6,014 nt of DNA from Spirochaetaceae bacterium. GTDB taxonomy: Bacteria; Spirochaetota; Spirochaetia; DSM-27196; SLAA01. The stretch spans positions 1-6,014 of the forward strand of contig PXEI01000235.1 in NCBI GenBank assembly GCA_003564775.1, in the 5' to 3' direction. A program made the translations under genes and the position numbers. This document shows, one piece after another, positions 1 to 5,410 of this stretch (positions within the stretch are counted from its first letter, which is position 1; each line of letters opens with the position of its first letter). A model generated the notes under the pieces. It did not search any database and was not told where the DNA came from. It saw only the letters and a program-made list of their open reading frames with translations.

Positions 1-300
1 CTGTCCTATGTTGGTCTTTCCACCATCACACTCATGATAGAGAATATCATTGGACTTTTTGTGAGCCTGCCTCGAAAAACGGTAGACTGGATTGTTCCGA
101 CCCTCGAAATTATGGGAATTGAGAATCTCTCGCTGCGTCGGAACATGATTACCATTCTTTCGAACAAAAGCGGTCGCGGTTGGGAGATCCGGCTTGAGTC
201 AGAGAAACTGTACTACTTCACTATTGATATTCTTGGTAAGAAAAAGAAAACTCTCCCGATTCCCTCGGGCAAATGCTCCATGCTCATAGACAAGCTTTAG
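1..300 (+). CDS. C-terminal part of an unrecognised protein (5' end outside the window)
   Basis: The frame is open from base 1 to a TAG at 298-300, giving 99 residues. An ATG at 34 could be a start, but no Shine-Dalgarno sequence precedes it and the open frame runs through it, so I read this as the 3' end of a longer gene. The first ~25 residues are hydrophobic (leucine, isoleucine, valine, phenylalanine) and could be the end of a membrane helix. The rest is a soluble-looking mix with a KKKK run near residues 80-84, ending in MLIDKL. I recognise no family and assign no function. Its GC content (about 45% by hand count) is lower than that of the neighbouring operon. It converges on the minus-strand operon, 12 bases separate the two stop codons, and a strong terminator follows it. 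An independent 88-residue gene starting at 34 is the alternative. Confidence 0.6.
   Translation: MSYVGLSTITLMIENIIGLFVSLPRKTVDWIVPTLEIMGIENLSLRRNMITILSNKSGRGWEIRLESEKLYYFTIDILGKKKKTLPIPSGKCSMLIDKL
241..269 (-). terminator. Candidate Rho-independent terminator of the minus-strand operon
   Basis: Read on the minus strand, CCCGA (269-265) pairs with TCGGG (259-255) around a GGGAA loop. AGAG follows, then TTTTCTTTTT (250-241). This is a short GC-rich hairpin with a good T tract, starting 43 bases past the TAA of the iron-sulfur gene. It lies inside the coding sequence of the convergent gene, where the T tract corresponds to that gene's lysine codons. The 5-bp stem and the 4-base spacer before the T tract make it weaker than a classic example. 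Confidence 0.5.
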
Positions 301-303
301 TGC

Positions 304-335
304 GTCCGGCGCTTACTCGGCGCCGGACTCTTTTT
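304..335 (+). terminator. Rho-independent terminator of the leftmost plus-strand gene
   Basis: GTCCGGCGC (304-312) and GCGCCGGAC (320-328) form a perfect 9-bp stem with a 7-base loop, followed by TCTTTTT (329-335). It begins 3 bases after the TAG of the partial gene. The TAA stop of the convergent iron-sulfur gene lies in the loop, and that gene's last sense codons form the loop and right arm, so the structure is shared with coding sequence. On the minus strand no T tract follows the stem, so it should end plus-strand transcripts only. Confidence 0.85.
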
Positions 336-1008
336 CCAGCTCTTTGCGCAGTTCCATAATGTGTTTCGCCGGGTACACCGCAGTCGGACATACGCGGCTA
401 CACTCAAGCGCTCGTTCACAGCGGTACACGCCGTCAGGGCGGCCTGCCGCATGGAGGATCTCGGCGCGCCGTTCAGGCGTCTTTGCCAACTCTCTATTGA
501 GCGCTGCCAACACCGCCGGACCCTGAAACTCATCCTCTACCGGACATGCAGCCATACAGAGACCACACTCAATACAGTTCTCAAAGCGCTCAAACCGGTC
601 AACCTCTGCGGGACGCTCGGCGTCTTTGTTCACCTCGCTTTCACGGATATATGCGCTGTCGGCCGGGTAGGCGCTCATAAGCGGCACCGGGCTTACTGCC
701 AAATCACCAAGGTGCTCCATACCGAGGAGCGGCTCAAGCTTAATATCACCAGCGGCAAGGTCGTTAACCTTAGTTAAACAGGCCAGCTTTGGCTTGCCAT
801 TGACCATCATTCCACAGGTTCCACACGAACCGTGGTGGCAGGAGTGTCTGTACATAAGATCGGGCGCTTGCTCCACGCGGATCCATTCCAGGGCGTCAAG
901 AACCGTAGCGTGTTCATTGAGCTCCAGTGAGTAGCTTTGAAACTCGGCGCCCAAACCGGAAGGCCCACCGCCACGCAGGATGCGGAAGTTACGTTCTTGT
1001 GCACTCAT
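313..1008 (-). CDS. SdhB/FrdB-type three-cluster iron-sulfur subunit, probably partner of the GlpA-like dehydrogenase
   Basis: This 231-residue protein has the layout of succinate dehydrogenase/fumarate reductase iron-sulfur subunits. An N-terminal 2Fe-2S ferredoxin domain carries C57, C62, C65 and C77. A C-terminal helical ferredoxin domain carries C145, C148, C151 and C155, then C197, C203 and C207. By analogy with SdhB, C145/C148/C151/C207 hold a [4Fe-4S] cluster and C155/C197/C203 a [3Fe-4S] cluster; all 11 cysteines and their spacing are kept, and the length is normal (E. coli SdhB is 238). I see no membrane helix or signal peptide, so it should be cytoplasmic or peripheral. No SdhA, SdhC or SdhD homologue is in the window. 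The gene overlaps the end of the glpA-like gene by one base, so I infer that it accepts electrons from that flavoprotein, the role GlpC plays in GlpABC. The ATG at 1008 is preferred over the GTG at 1011 because AGGAG (1020-1016) is 7 bases from it. Family assignment is firm; the physiological partner is inferred. Confidence 0.9.
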   Translation of the reverse strand: MSAQERNFRILRGGGPSGLGAEFQSYSLELNEHATVLDALEWIRVEQAPDLMYRHSCHHGSCGTCGMMVNGKPKLACLTKVNDLAAGDIKLEPLLGMEHLGDLAVSPVPLMSAYPADSAYIRESEVNKDAERPAEVDRFERFENCIECGLCMAACPVEDEFQGPAVLAALNRELAKTPERRAEILHAAGRPDGVYRCERALECSRVCPTAVYPAKHIMELRKELEKESGAE

Positions 1009-2186
1009 CACTTGGCTCCTTTACGGTAGTACTCTCGGTGTGAGGGTAGGGGCGTCTCGGTCGTAGTACAGGGTTCCTGGACACCTAAATCCTGGCAGAC
1101 TGCGTCTACGGTCTTTTCCGCCATGGCTCGCAGTACGGTTGCCTTGCCCCCAATTACACTCATGAATCCGTGTACATTGTCATGTTGAGCATGATTCACG
1201 CACACGAAGTCACGGCTGAGGCCACGGCCATCTTCAATACTTTCGGACTTGCCGGCCAGCGGGCGCGCAGCAATCCAGGCCGCATGGAACGGCTGTTTAC
1301 TAAATTCCGGGACCATTTCATCGGCGCAGCGATACAGAAAATCTACATCCTCGCGCGGCACCTTTATGTCGTCCGGATCATCAGTTTTGTACTGGGTAGT
1401 TCCTATGATGGACAGGCCACGTTGGGGCACAATGATGTCGCCATCACCCGATGGGTGTAGATGGCTAATGACCATATTGCACAGTCGTTTGCGAACCGCG
1501 ACCATAGTTCCGGGAGCCGGAGTAATGGGGATATCGATACCGGCAAACTTGGTTATTTGAGGAGCCCAGGCACCGGTGGCGTTTACAATAAGATCGGCCT
1601 CAATGCGCTCATCTTTCTGCTGGACAAGGTCCCGAATCCGCACAGCAACCGCTCGCCCATCCTCAATGTCAATTCCGGTCACCGGGCAGAACGGCCGAAT
1701 AACCGCACCGCCTTTTTGCGCTCCCGCGAAAAACTGCAAGGGGAGACGCCATGCGTCAATTGTCCCGTCCGGCACCTGCACGACCGTCCCGATCTTGTGA
1801 GAAAGTTTTGGCTCCATGAGCAGGGCCTTTTTGCGGGGCACCTTCTCGGCCGGGATACCCGACTCTAAACAGGCTTCGATAAAGGTCGGGGCAAAATCCT
1901 CGTCCTCGTCATTCAGGGCCACAAAGAGTCCGTAGTTTGATTCCAGTGACTCGGAGGCAATTTTTCGTAGCGTATTGGTTTCTTCCATACACTCGCGCGC
2001 AATCTCCCGATCACCAACAGCGTAACGGGCACCGCAATGAAGCTGGCCATGATGCCGCCCCGTAGTTCCAGAGGTCAGCTCACCACGATCAAGTACCGTT
2101 GCATGCAGGCCACGCTTGATGAGATCATAGGCAATTGCCGCACCCGTGCCGCCACCACCAATAACTACTACATGATACTTCTTCAC
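1008..2186 (-). CDS. glpA: GlpA-type FAD-dependent glycerol-3-phosphate dehydrogenase lacking the C-terminal [2Fe-2S] domain
   Basis: It is predicted to oxidise sn-glycerol 3-phosphate to dihydroxyacetone phosphate with FAD, as in anaerobic glycerol/glycerophospholipid catabolism. The 392-residue protein opens with a Rossmann FAD motif (VVVIGGGGTGAAIAYDL, residues 6-22) and D33 in VLDRG. GRHHGQLHCGARYAV (43-57), ARPL (307-310) and GGK (346-348) are hallmarks of the DAO/GlpA fold. From memory it tracks E. coli GlpA to the end of the catalytic domain, including PCTTTETPLPS (372-382), then stops about ten residues later. E. coli GlpA continues for roughly 150 residues with a cysteine-rich [2Fe-2S] BFD-like domain, which is absent here. 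The natural-looking stop overlapping the next gene argues against a recent truncation. The start is GTG, with AGGAG 5 bases upstream and a GTGA overlap with the nudC stop. An iron-sulfur subunit follows and may supply the missing redox centre. A related FAD oxidoreductase with another 2-hydroxyacid substrate (LhgO-like) is less likely given the GlpA-like motifs. Confidence 0.88.
   Translation of the reverse strand: MKKYHVVVIGGGGTGAAIAYDLIKRGLHATVLDRGELTSGTTGRHHGQLHCGARYAVGDREIARECMEETNTLRKIASESLESNYGLFVALNDEDEDFAPTFIEACLESGIPAEKVPRKKALLMEPKLSHKIGTVVQVPDGTIDAWRLPLQFFAGAQKGGAVIRPFCPVTGIDIEDGRAVAVRIRDLVQQKDERIEADLIVNATGAWAPQITKFAGIDIPITPAPGTMVAVRKRLCNMVISHLHPSGDGDIIVPQRGLSIIGTTQYKTDDPDDIKVPREDVDFLYRCADEMVPEFSKQPFHAAWIAARPLAGKSESIEDGRGLSRDFVCVNHAQHDNVHGFMSVIGGKATVLRAMAEKTVDAVCQDLGVQEPCTTTETPLPSHREYYRKGAK
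1016..1020 (-). promoter_or_regulatory. Ribosome binding site deciding the start of the iron-sulfur subunit
   Basis: AGGAG on the minus strand lies 7 bases before the ATG at 1008 and only 4 bases before the in-frame GTG at 1011. The normal spacing favours the ATG. The site lies within the last codons of the glpA-like gene. Confidence 0.7.
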
Positions 2187-3079
2187 AAGAGCTCCTTTGT
2201 CCCGTCCGGGTCCGTTCTTTGCTTCATTTCTTTGACGTGGTGGTCTATCATGCGTCGGGCCAGACTTAAGGGCCCAGGAAGCGGCGGAAGCTGGTCCGGC
2301 GCGTACCAGGCAGCCTCTGCAATTTCTTCCGGTTCCGGATTAATCTTACCGCCAGCGTACTCGGCGAAATACCCCACCATCAATGCATCTGGAAAGGGCC
2401 ACGGCTGGCTGGCAAAGTAACGCAGATTCTTAATCCGGAGGCCTACTTCCTCCATCGTCTCCCGATGCACACACTCCTCAAGCGTCTCGCCCGGCTCAAC
2501 GAATCCGGCAATGAGACTGTAGTGCGGCAGTCCACGTCGAGCGTTACGTGCCAGGAGAATTTTGTCGTCTTTGAGTATTGCAGTGATAACGGCAGGCACC
2601 ACACGCGGGTAGTTCTTATTGCCACAGTTAGGGCACCTCTTTCCGCGTTCATGCTTGACATGAAACATCTCGGTGCTACAGGTACCACAGTATCGTGAAT
2701 GAATATCCCAACGCAAAATGTGGTAGGCACGTCCGGCGATAAAGGTTAACTCGCGGCTGAGGCGCGGGTACAGAACACGCAGGTTCTCGGCAAAGAGCCC
2801 AGCCGAGCGCAGAGAGCTCTCATCAACGACGTCGGTTCCTACCGAGGCCCCGGCCGGGGACATGGTGTACAACGGCCGCCCATCAAGCCGACCAAGATAC
2901 TGGCATGGAGTCTTCCATTTGATCGAGGCAAGTTGTTCAAAACTCGGAAGGCTCAACTTACTGCGCTTCTCTGGATCGCCCTTGACAACTAATTGGTCAC
3001 CACTAAAGGCGGCGCAAAGATCTTGTGGCGCTGGTTTCATTGGAGGAAGATACTCAGGAACAAATTGACCTTTTTTCAA
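2183..3079 (-). CDS. nudC: NudC: NAD(H) pyrophosphatase / deNADding Nudix hydrolase
   Basis: NudC hydrolyses NADH to NMNH and AMP and, in characterised homologues, removes NAD caps from RNA. The 298-residue protein has an N-terminal domain (about 1-120), a zinc ribbon with C131, C134, C149 and C152, and a Nudix domain. The Nudix box runs from G192 to L214 with E198, R206, E207, E210 and E211 in place; T208 sits where the consensus has an aliphatic residue. The NudC signature SQPWPFP (224-230) follows, but the usual Ser two residues later (SQPWPFPxS) is Ala232. It is about 40 residues longer than E. coli NudC (257), mostly at the N-terminus. The assigned start is a TTG at 3079 whose TTGA overlaps the stop of the cyclase gene; the upstream sequence has only a weak GGTG, so translation is probably coupled. 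An ATG at codon 14 (3040) is the alternative start but has no better ribosome site. Confidence 0.92.
   Translation of the reverse strand: MKKGQFVPEYLPPMKPAPQDLCAAFSGDQLVVKGDPEKRSKLSLPSFEQLASIKWKTPCQYLGRLDGRPLYTMSPAGASVGTDVVDESSLRSAGLFAENLRVLYPRLSRELTFIAGRAYHILRWDIHSRYCGTCSTEMFHVKHERGKRCPNCGNKNYPRVVPAVITAILKDDKILLARNARRGLPHYSLIAGFVEPGETLEECVHRETMEEVGLRIKNLRYFASQPWPFPDALMVGYFAEYAGGKINPEPEEIAEAAWYAPDQLPPLPGPLSLARRMIDHHVKEMKQRTDPDGTKELL
2192..2196 (-). promoter_or_regulatory. Ribosome binding site supporting the GTG start of the GlpA-like gene
   Basis: AGGAG on the minus strand ends 5 bases before the GTG at 2186. It supports this non-ATG start and lies within the final codons of nudC. Confidence 0.7.
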
Positions 3080-4410
3080 AACACCATCACCCGTTGTCCA
3101 TCACTGAAGATACTAATTTTTCTGGTAGATTCGGAAATTGCAATTGCCACTGCATCACTGACTGCGGTAATTGCCGCGGCTGCGGTATGCCGAGCACCTA
3201 GTCCATACGGAACTTTTCGAACCGCAGTGTTAGTACGCACATAGGTTCCTGCCGACACGATAACACCGTCGCCCCGTATAATGAAGGCCCCATCAATGCG
3301 CGAAAACTCTTTTATTGTTTCCTCAAGACTCGGGTCAAGCACGTTACGCTCTTCTGCGTTATACCCATGAAAAGGGTTAATGACAAGTTGCTGAGTATGT
3401 CGCAAGACCTCTTCGTGACTTCCAAGGACAAAAAGTGTGCCGACAGGTTTTCCTTCCCGACCTTCCTCCGCAATTTCCCCCGATATCTGGATAATTCGCG
3501 AGAAAACGGCCTCTTCCAGGTCTCGTGGGCGTTTGGTAGAGCTCAGCGAGAAAAAGAGTGCAAAATCCCGTTCGACATCGGTATAACCAATGGTATCTAG
3601 CTCCTGAGTCTCATCATTCCCAAAAATGTTGAGCACTTTGTCGCCTTTCTTGAGGCGGCTCTTGGAAAGAAGGTAGATCAAAGACATCTCGACCAGGTTT
3701 CGCCGACGCAGTCCCTTGTAAGGCAGCTGAACAACCTCTCCAAAACGGTAGTCTTCGTAGTTGGGATACAGGTTCAAGTCTTGAGTAATGAGAAAAAGGG
3801 GCGGGGAGCCAGCCGCGAAATCATCGTCGCGCAGGAACGACAGCGTCCCGAGCGGATCGGGATACAACAGCACTGCCTGCAGTTCGGCTTCGCGAGCCAT
3901 CTGCAGAGCTGCCCGAAAGGTAATTCCGGCAATCCGCAGGTTGTGTTCAGGAATCTTGGGGCTTGCGATAGCCGAACTCGGCCGCAGCACAGTAAGGATC
4001 TCATCGGCGCTTTGAGCCTTGAGCAGGGCAGCGACCAAAGACTCGCGAGCAAAGAGCCGCGCAATTTTGCTCAGGAGTTGGATATGGTCGATATCGTTCC
4101 AGACGATAAAAACTACAACCCGTGTTAGTTCGCCGTCTTTTCCATCCCAGGGGATCCCCTCATGACTGATACCTAAGGCAACAACACTTTCCGGAACTCC
4201 AATCAGTTTTGCATGGGGAATTGCTATTCCATCACCGACGTAGGTGGATATTTGTGACTCACGCTCACTCACCGCAGTGTAGATCTCGCCGCTTGGACGA
4301 GAGACCGCAGGCGCAACAAGTCTACTTAGCTCGTAGAAGGCTTCCGTCTTGCTGTTTGCGGTGAGAAAACAAATACGTTCGGGGTCAAAGTACTTTAATA
4401 CCTCCGTCAT
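3076..4410 (-). CDS. PTS EIIA-like / middle domain / diadenylate cyclase fusion (c-di-AMP synthase)
   Basis: This 444-residue protein has three parts. Residues 1-145 look like a mannitol/fructose-type (PtsN-like) EIIA domain, with phospho-acceptor His66 in GDGIAIPHAK and His109 in DHIQLLSKIARLF. Residues about 155-290 form an alpha/beta region that I tentatively liken to the pyruvate-kinase C-terminal-like domain of archaeal DAC proteins. Residues about 300-436 are a DAC domain (DisA_N family), which condenses two ATP into c-di-AMP: GREGKPVGTLFVLG (317-330), the catalytic DGA (373-375), GLGARHT (403-409) and SES (426-428). The family's RHR motif is RHT here. It resembles the CdaZ-type archaeal branch more than CdaA or DisA. 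There are no transmembrane helices and no DisA DNA-binding domain. The ATG at 4410 starts where EIIA domains normally start and follows the lplA stop by 4 bases; an in-frame ATG at 4428 would add six residues and overlap lplA by 14 bases. Neither has a strong ribosome site. I infer that PTS phosphorylation or an EIIA-type interaction modulates c-di-AMP synthesis. The EIIA and DAC calls are firm, the middle domain is tentative. Confidence 0.88.
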   Translation of the reverse strand: MTEVLKYFDPERICFLTANSKTEAFYELSRLVAPAVSRPSGEIYTAVSERESQISTYVGDGIAIPHAKLIGVPESVVALGISHEGIPWDGKDGELTRVVVFIVWNDIDHIQLLSKIARLFARESLVAALLKAQSADEILTVLRPSSAIASPKIPEHNLRIAGITFRAALQMAREAELQAVLLYPDPLGTLSFLRDDDFAAGSPPLFLITQDLNLYPNYEDYRFGEVVQLPYKGLRRRNLVEMSLIYLLSKSRLKKGDKVLNIFGNDETQELDTIGYTDVERDFALFFSLSSTKRPRDLEEAVFSRIIQISGEIAEEGREGKPVGTLFVLGSHEEVLRHTQQLVINPFHGYNAEERNVLDPSLEETIKEFSRIDGAFIIRGDGVIVSAGTYVRTNTAVRKVPYGLGARHTAAAAITAVSDAVAIAISESTRKISIFSDGQRVMVF

Positions 4411-4414
4411 ACCT

Positions 4415-5323
4415 CTACTCGCTCTCATTATCGAACATCATAACTATCTCGTCCATGCTTTTGTGCCAACTCCGCCCGGAAAAATGGGGGCCAAGCTTGT
4501 CGTTCTGTGATTCCGGACCGAACCGTTCAATCCTTCCCTCCCGTACCAGGACTTCAAGCCCATGGTAGCGCGCCCGAAAGGCCGGGCATTTGTGATATAT
4601 CCAGTCTTCACTCTCAAGCGTGTGGCGGTGATGCTGCACCTCCGGTAGTCCGGCAGCCGTGCGCGCAGGGACCAGAGCAGGTGCCTGATCCGGACGAAAG
4701 GTTTCGGCAAGGGCCTTTTCTATATCCGACACGGCTGCATTGAGGTTTTTAAACTCGGGGCTGCTCCGCGCAAGTGAACTCACCTCGGACCGCACCGAGT
4801 GTATACCTTTGGATTCGTAGCAAAACACCGAGTCTCCGCGCAGCACTCCAGCAAGCCGCTCAAAGTCCGGTGCGACGAGAAGGGTCAAATGATGCAACGA
4901 AGCGCCTCCGCTATGCCGAAAGGCGCTCCCTGAGATTTTTTTCCCCTGTAGCAAGAGATCGTTCCTTGAATTACGCTCGACGGCAAAACCCAAACTATGC
5001 AAGGCCTCAATCACCAGCCGGTAATTGGCGTCCTGATCATACTGCTCTGCGGGCCCAAGAAGGGCAATGTTCAGATTTCCCAGGTCGTGGTACACCGCGC
5101 CACCACCGCTCACTCTCCGTACCGGCAGTACACCGTGTTCCCGCATGAGGCGAAGGTTACACTCAGCATGAATATTCTGATGTCGCCCTACGACTACCGA
5201 GGGCGAGTTTTGATACAGAAACAGCACCTGTTGGTGTGGAGCCATTCGTGACATAAGATAGGCCTCAAGCGCCAGATTGAGATACGGATTGACCGACGCC
5301 GACCGAAGCATGGTGCGAAGCAT
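4415..5323 (-). CDS. lplA: Lipoate-protein ligase A
   Basis: LplA activates lipoate with ATP to lipoyl-AMP and transfers it to a lysine of lipoyl domains (E2 subunits of 2-oxoacid dehydrogenases, or GcvH) in the cytoplasm. The 302-residue protein has the biotin/lipoate ligase core: GRHQN (46-50), RRVSGGGAVYHD (69-80), GNLN (82-85), RNDLLL (120-125), and catalytic Lys129 in KISGSAFR. SKGIHSVRSEVSSL (171-184) matches the conserved segment after the core. A reduced C-terminal accessory domain with EDWIYHKCPAF (239-249) follows. It is about 35 residues shorter than E. coli LplA, but the accessory domain is present, so it is probably a self-sufficient ligase rather than an LplA-C-requiring form or an octanoyltransferase. 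It is the first gene of the operon. The start ATG is preceded by GGAGG, though the 12-base spacing is long. No acceptor protein gene is nearby. Confidence 0.93.
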   Translation of the reverse strand: MLRTMLRSASVNPYLNLALEAYLMSRMAPHQQVLFLYQNSPSVVVGRHQNIHAECNLRLMREHGVLPVRRVSGGGAVYHDLGNLNIALLGPAEQYDQDANYRLVIEALHSLGFAVERNSRNDLLLQGKKISGSAFRHSGGASLHHLTLLVAPDFERLAGVLRGDSVFCYESKGIHSVRSEVSSLARSSPEFKNLNAAVSDIEKALAETFRPDQAPALVPARTAAGLPEVQHHRHTLESEDWIYHKCPAFRARYHGLEVLVREGRIERFGPESQNDKLGPHFSGRSWHKSMDEIVMMFDNESE

Positions 5324-5331
5324 GTTAAGCT

Positions 5332-5360
5332 TTAGCCTCCAATCAGTCTTGGTATATACT
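5332..5360 (+). promoter_or_regulatory. Candidate sigma-70-type promoter for pth
   Basis: TTAGCC (5332-5337) and TATACT (5355-5360) are separated by 17 bases. The -10 matches the consensus at five of six positions and the -35 at three. Transcription would begin near 5367, leaving a leader of about 15 bases that starts at the ribosome site. The -10 overlaps the 8-base palindrome GTATATAC (5352-5359). Based on motif matching only. Confidence 0.3.
5336..5340 (-). promoter_or_regulatory. Ribosome binding site of lplA
   Basis: GGAGG on the minus strand precedes the lplA ATG by 12 bases, longer than the usual 5-9. No other in-frame start lies closer to it, so the spacing is unusual rather than a sign of a wrong start. 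Confidence 0.55.
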
Positions 5361-5365
5361 CACCA

Positions 5366-5371
5366 AAGGAG
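5366..5371 (+). promoter_or_regulatory. Ribosome binding site of pth
   Basis: AAGGAG lies 10 bases before the pth ATG at 5382. The strong match supports this start, which also agrees with the usual Pth N-terminus. Confidence 0.65.
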
Positions 5372-5381
5372 TAACCCATAG

Positions 5382-5410
5382 ATGATACGCCTTGTGTGCT
5401 TTCTCGGTAA
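5382..5410 (-). promoter_or_regulatory. Candidate sigma-70-type promoter for the lplA operon
   Basis: On the minus strand, TTACCG (5410-5405) and TATCAT (5387-5382) are separated by 17 bases. The -10 matches at five of six positions, the -35 at three. Transcription would start near 5375, giving a leader of about 50 bases to lplA. The -10 covers the pth start codon, so the promoter would sit inside the first codons of the divergent gene. Motif matching only. Confidence 0.3.

Noticed and set aside
361..777. A 138-codon plus-strand open frame opposite the iron-sulfur gene.
   Set aside because: Its composition is that of a reverse-complement shadow of the cysteine-rich gene with 11 conserved cluster ligands on the minus strand.
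313..1008. Calling the iron-sulfur gene sdhB or frdB as part of a succinate dehydrogenase.
   Set aside because: No flavoprotein of the SdhA type and no membrane anchor gene is present; the coupled neighbour is GlpA-like, so I left the symbol empty.
1008..1040. Possible frameshift or truncation of glpA removing its C-terminal domain.
   Set aside because: The stop overlaps the start of the next gene with a proper ribosome site, and the downstream sequence encodes the unrelated iron-sulfur protein rather than BFD-domain remnants, so the short form looks native.
3781..4128. A 115-codon plus-strand open frame opposite the cyclase gene.
   Set aside because: It lies entirely inside a well-supported gene on the other strand, has no recognisable domain and no convincing ribosome site; it is a shadow frame.
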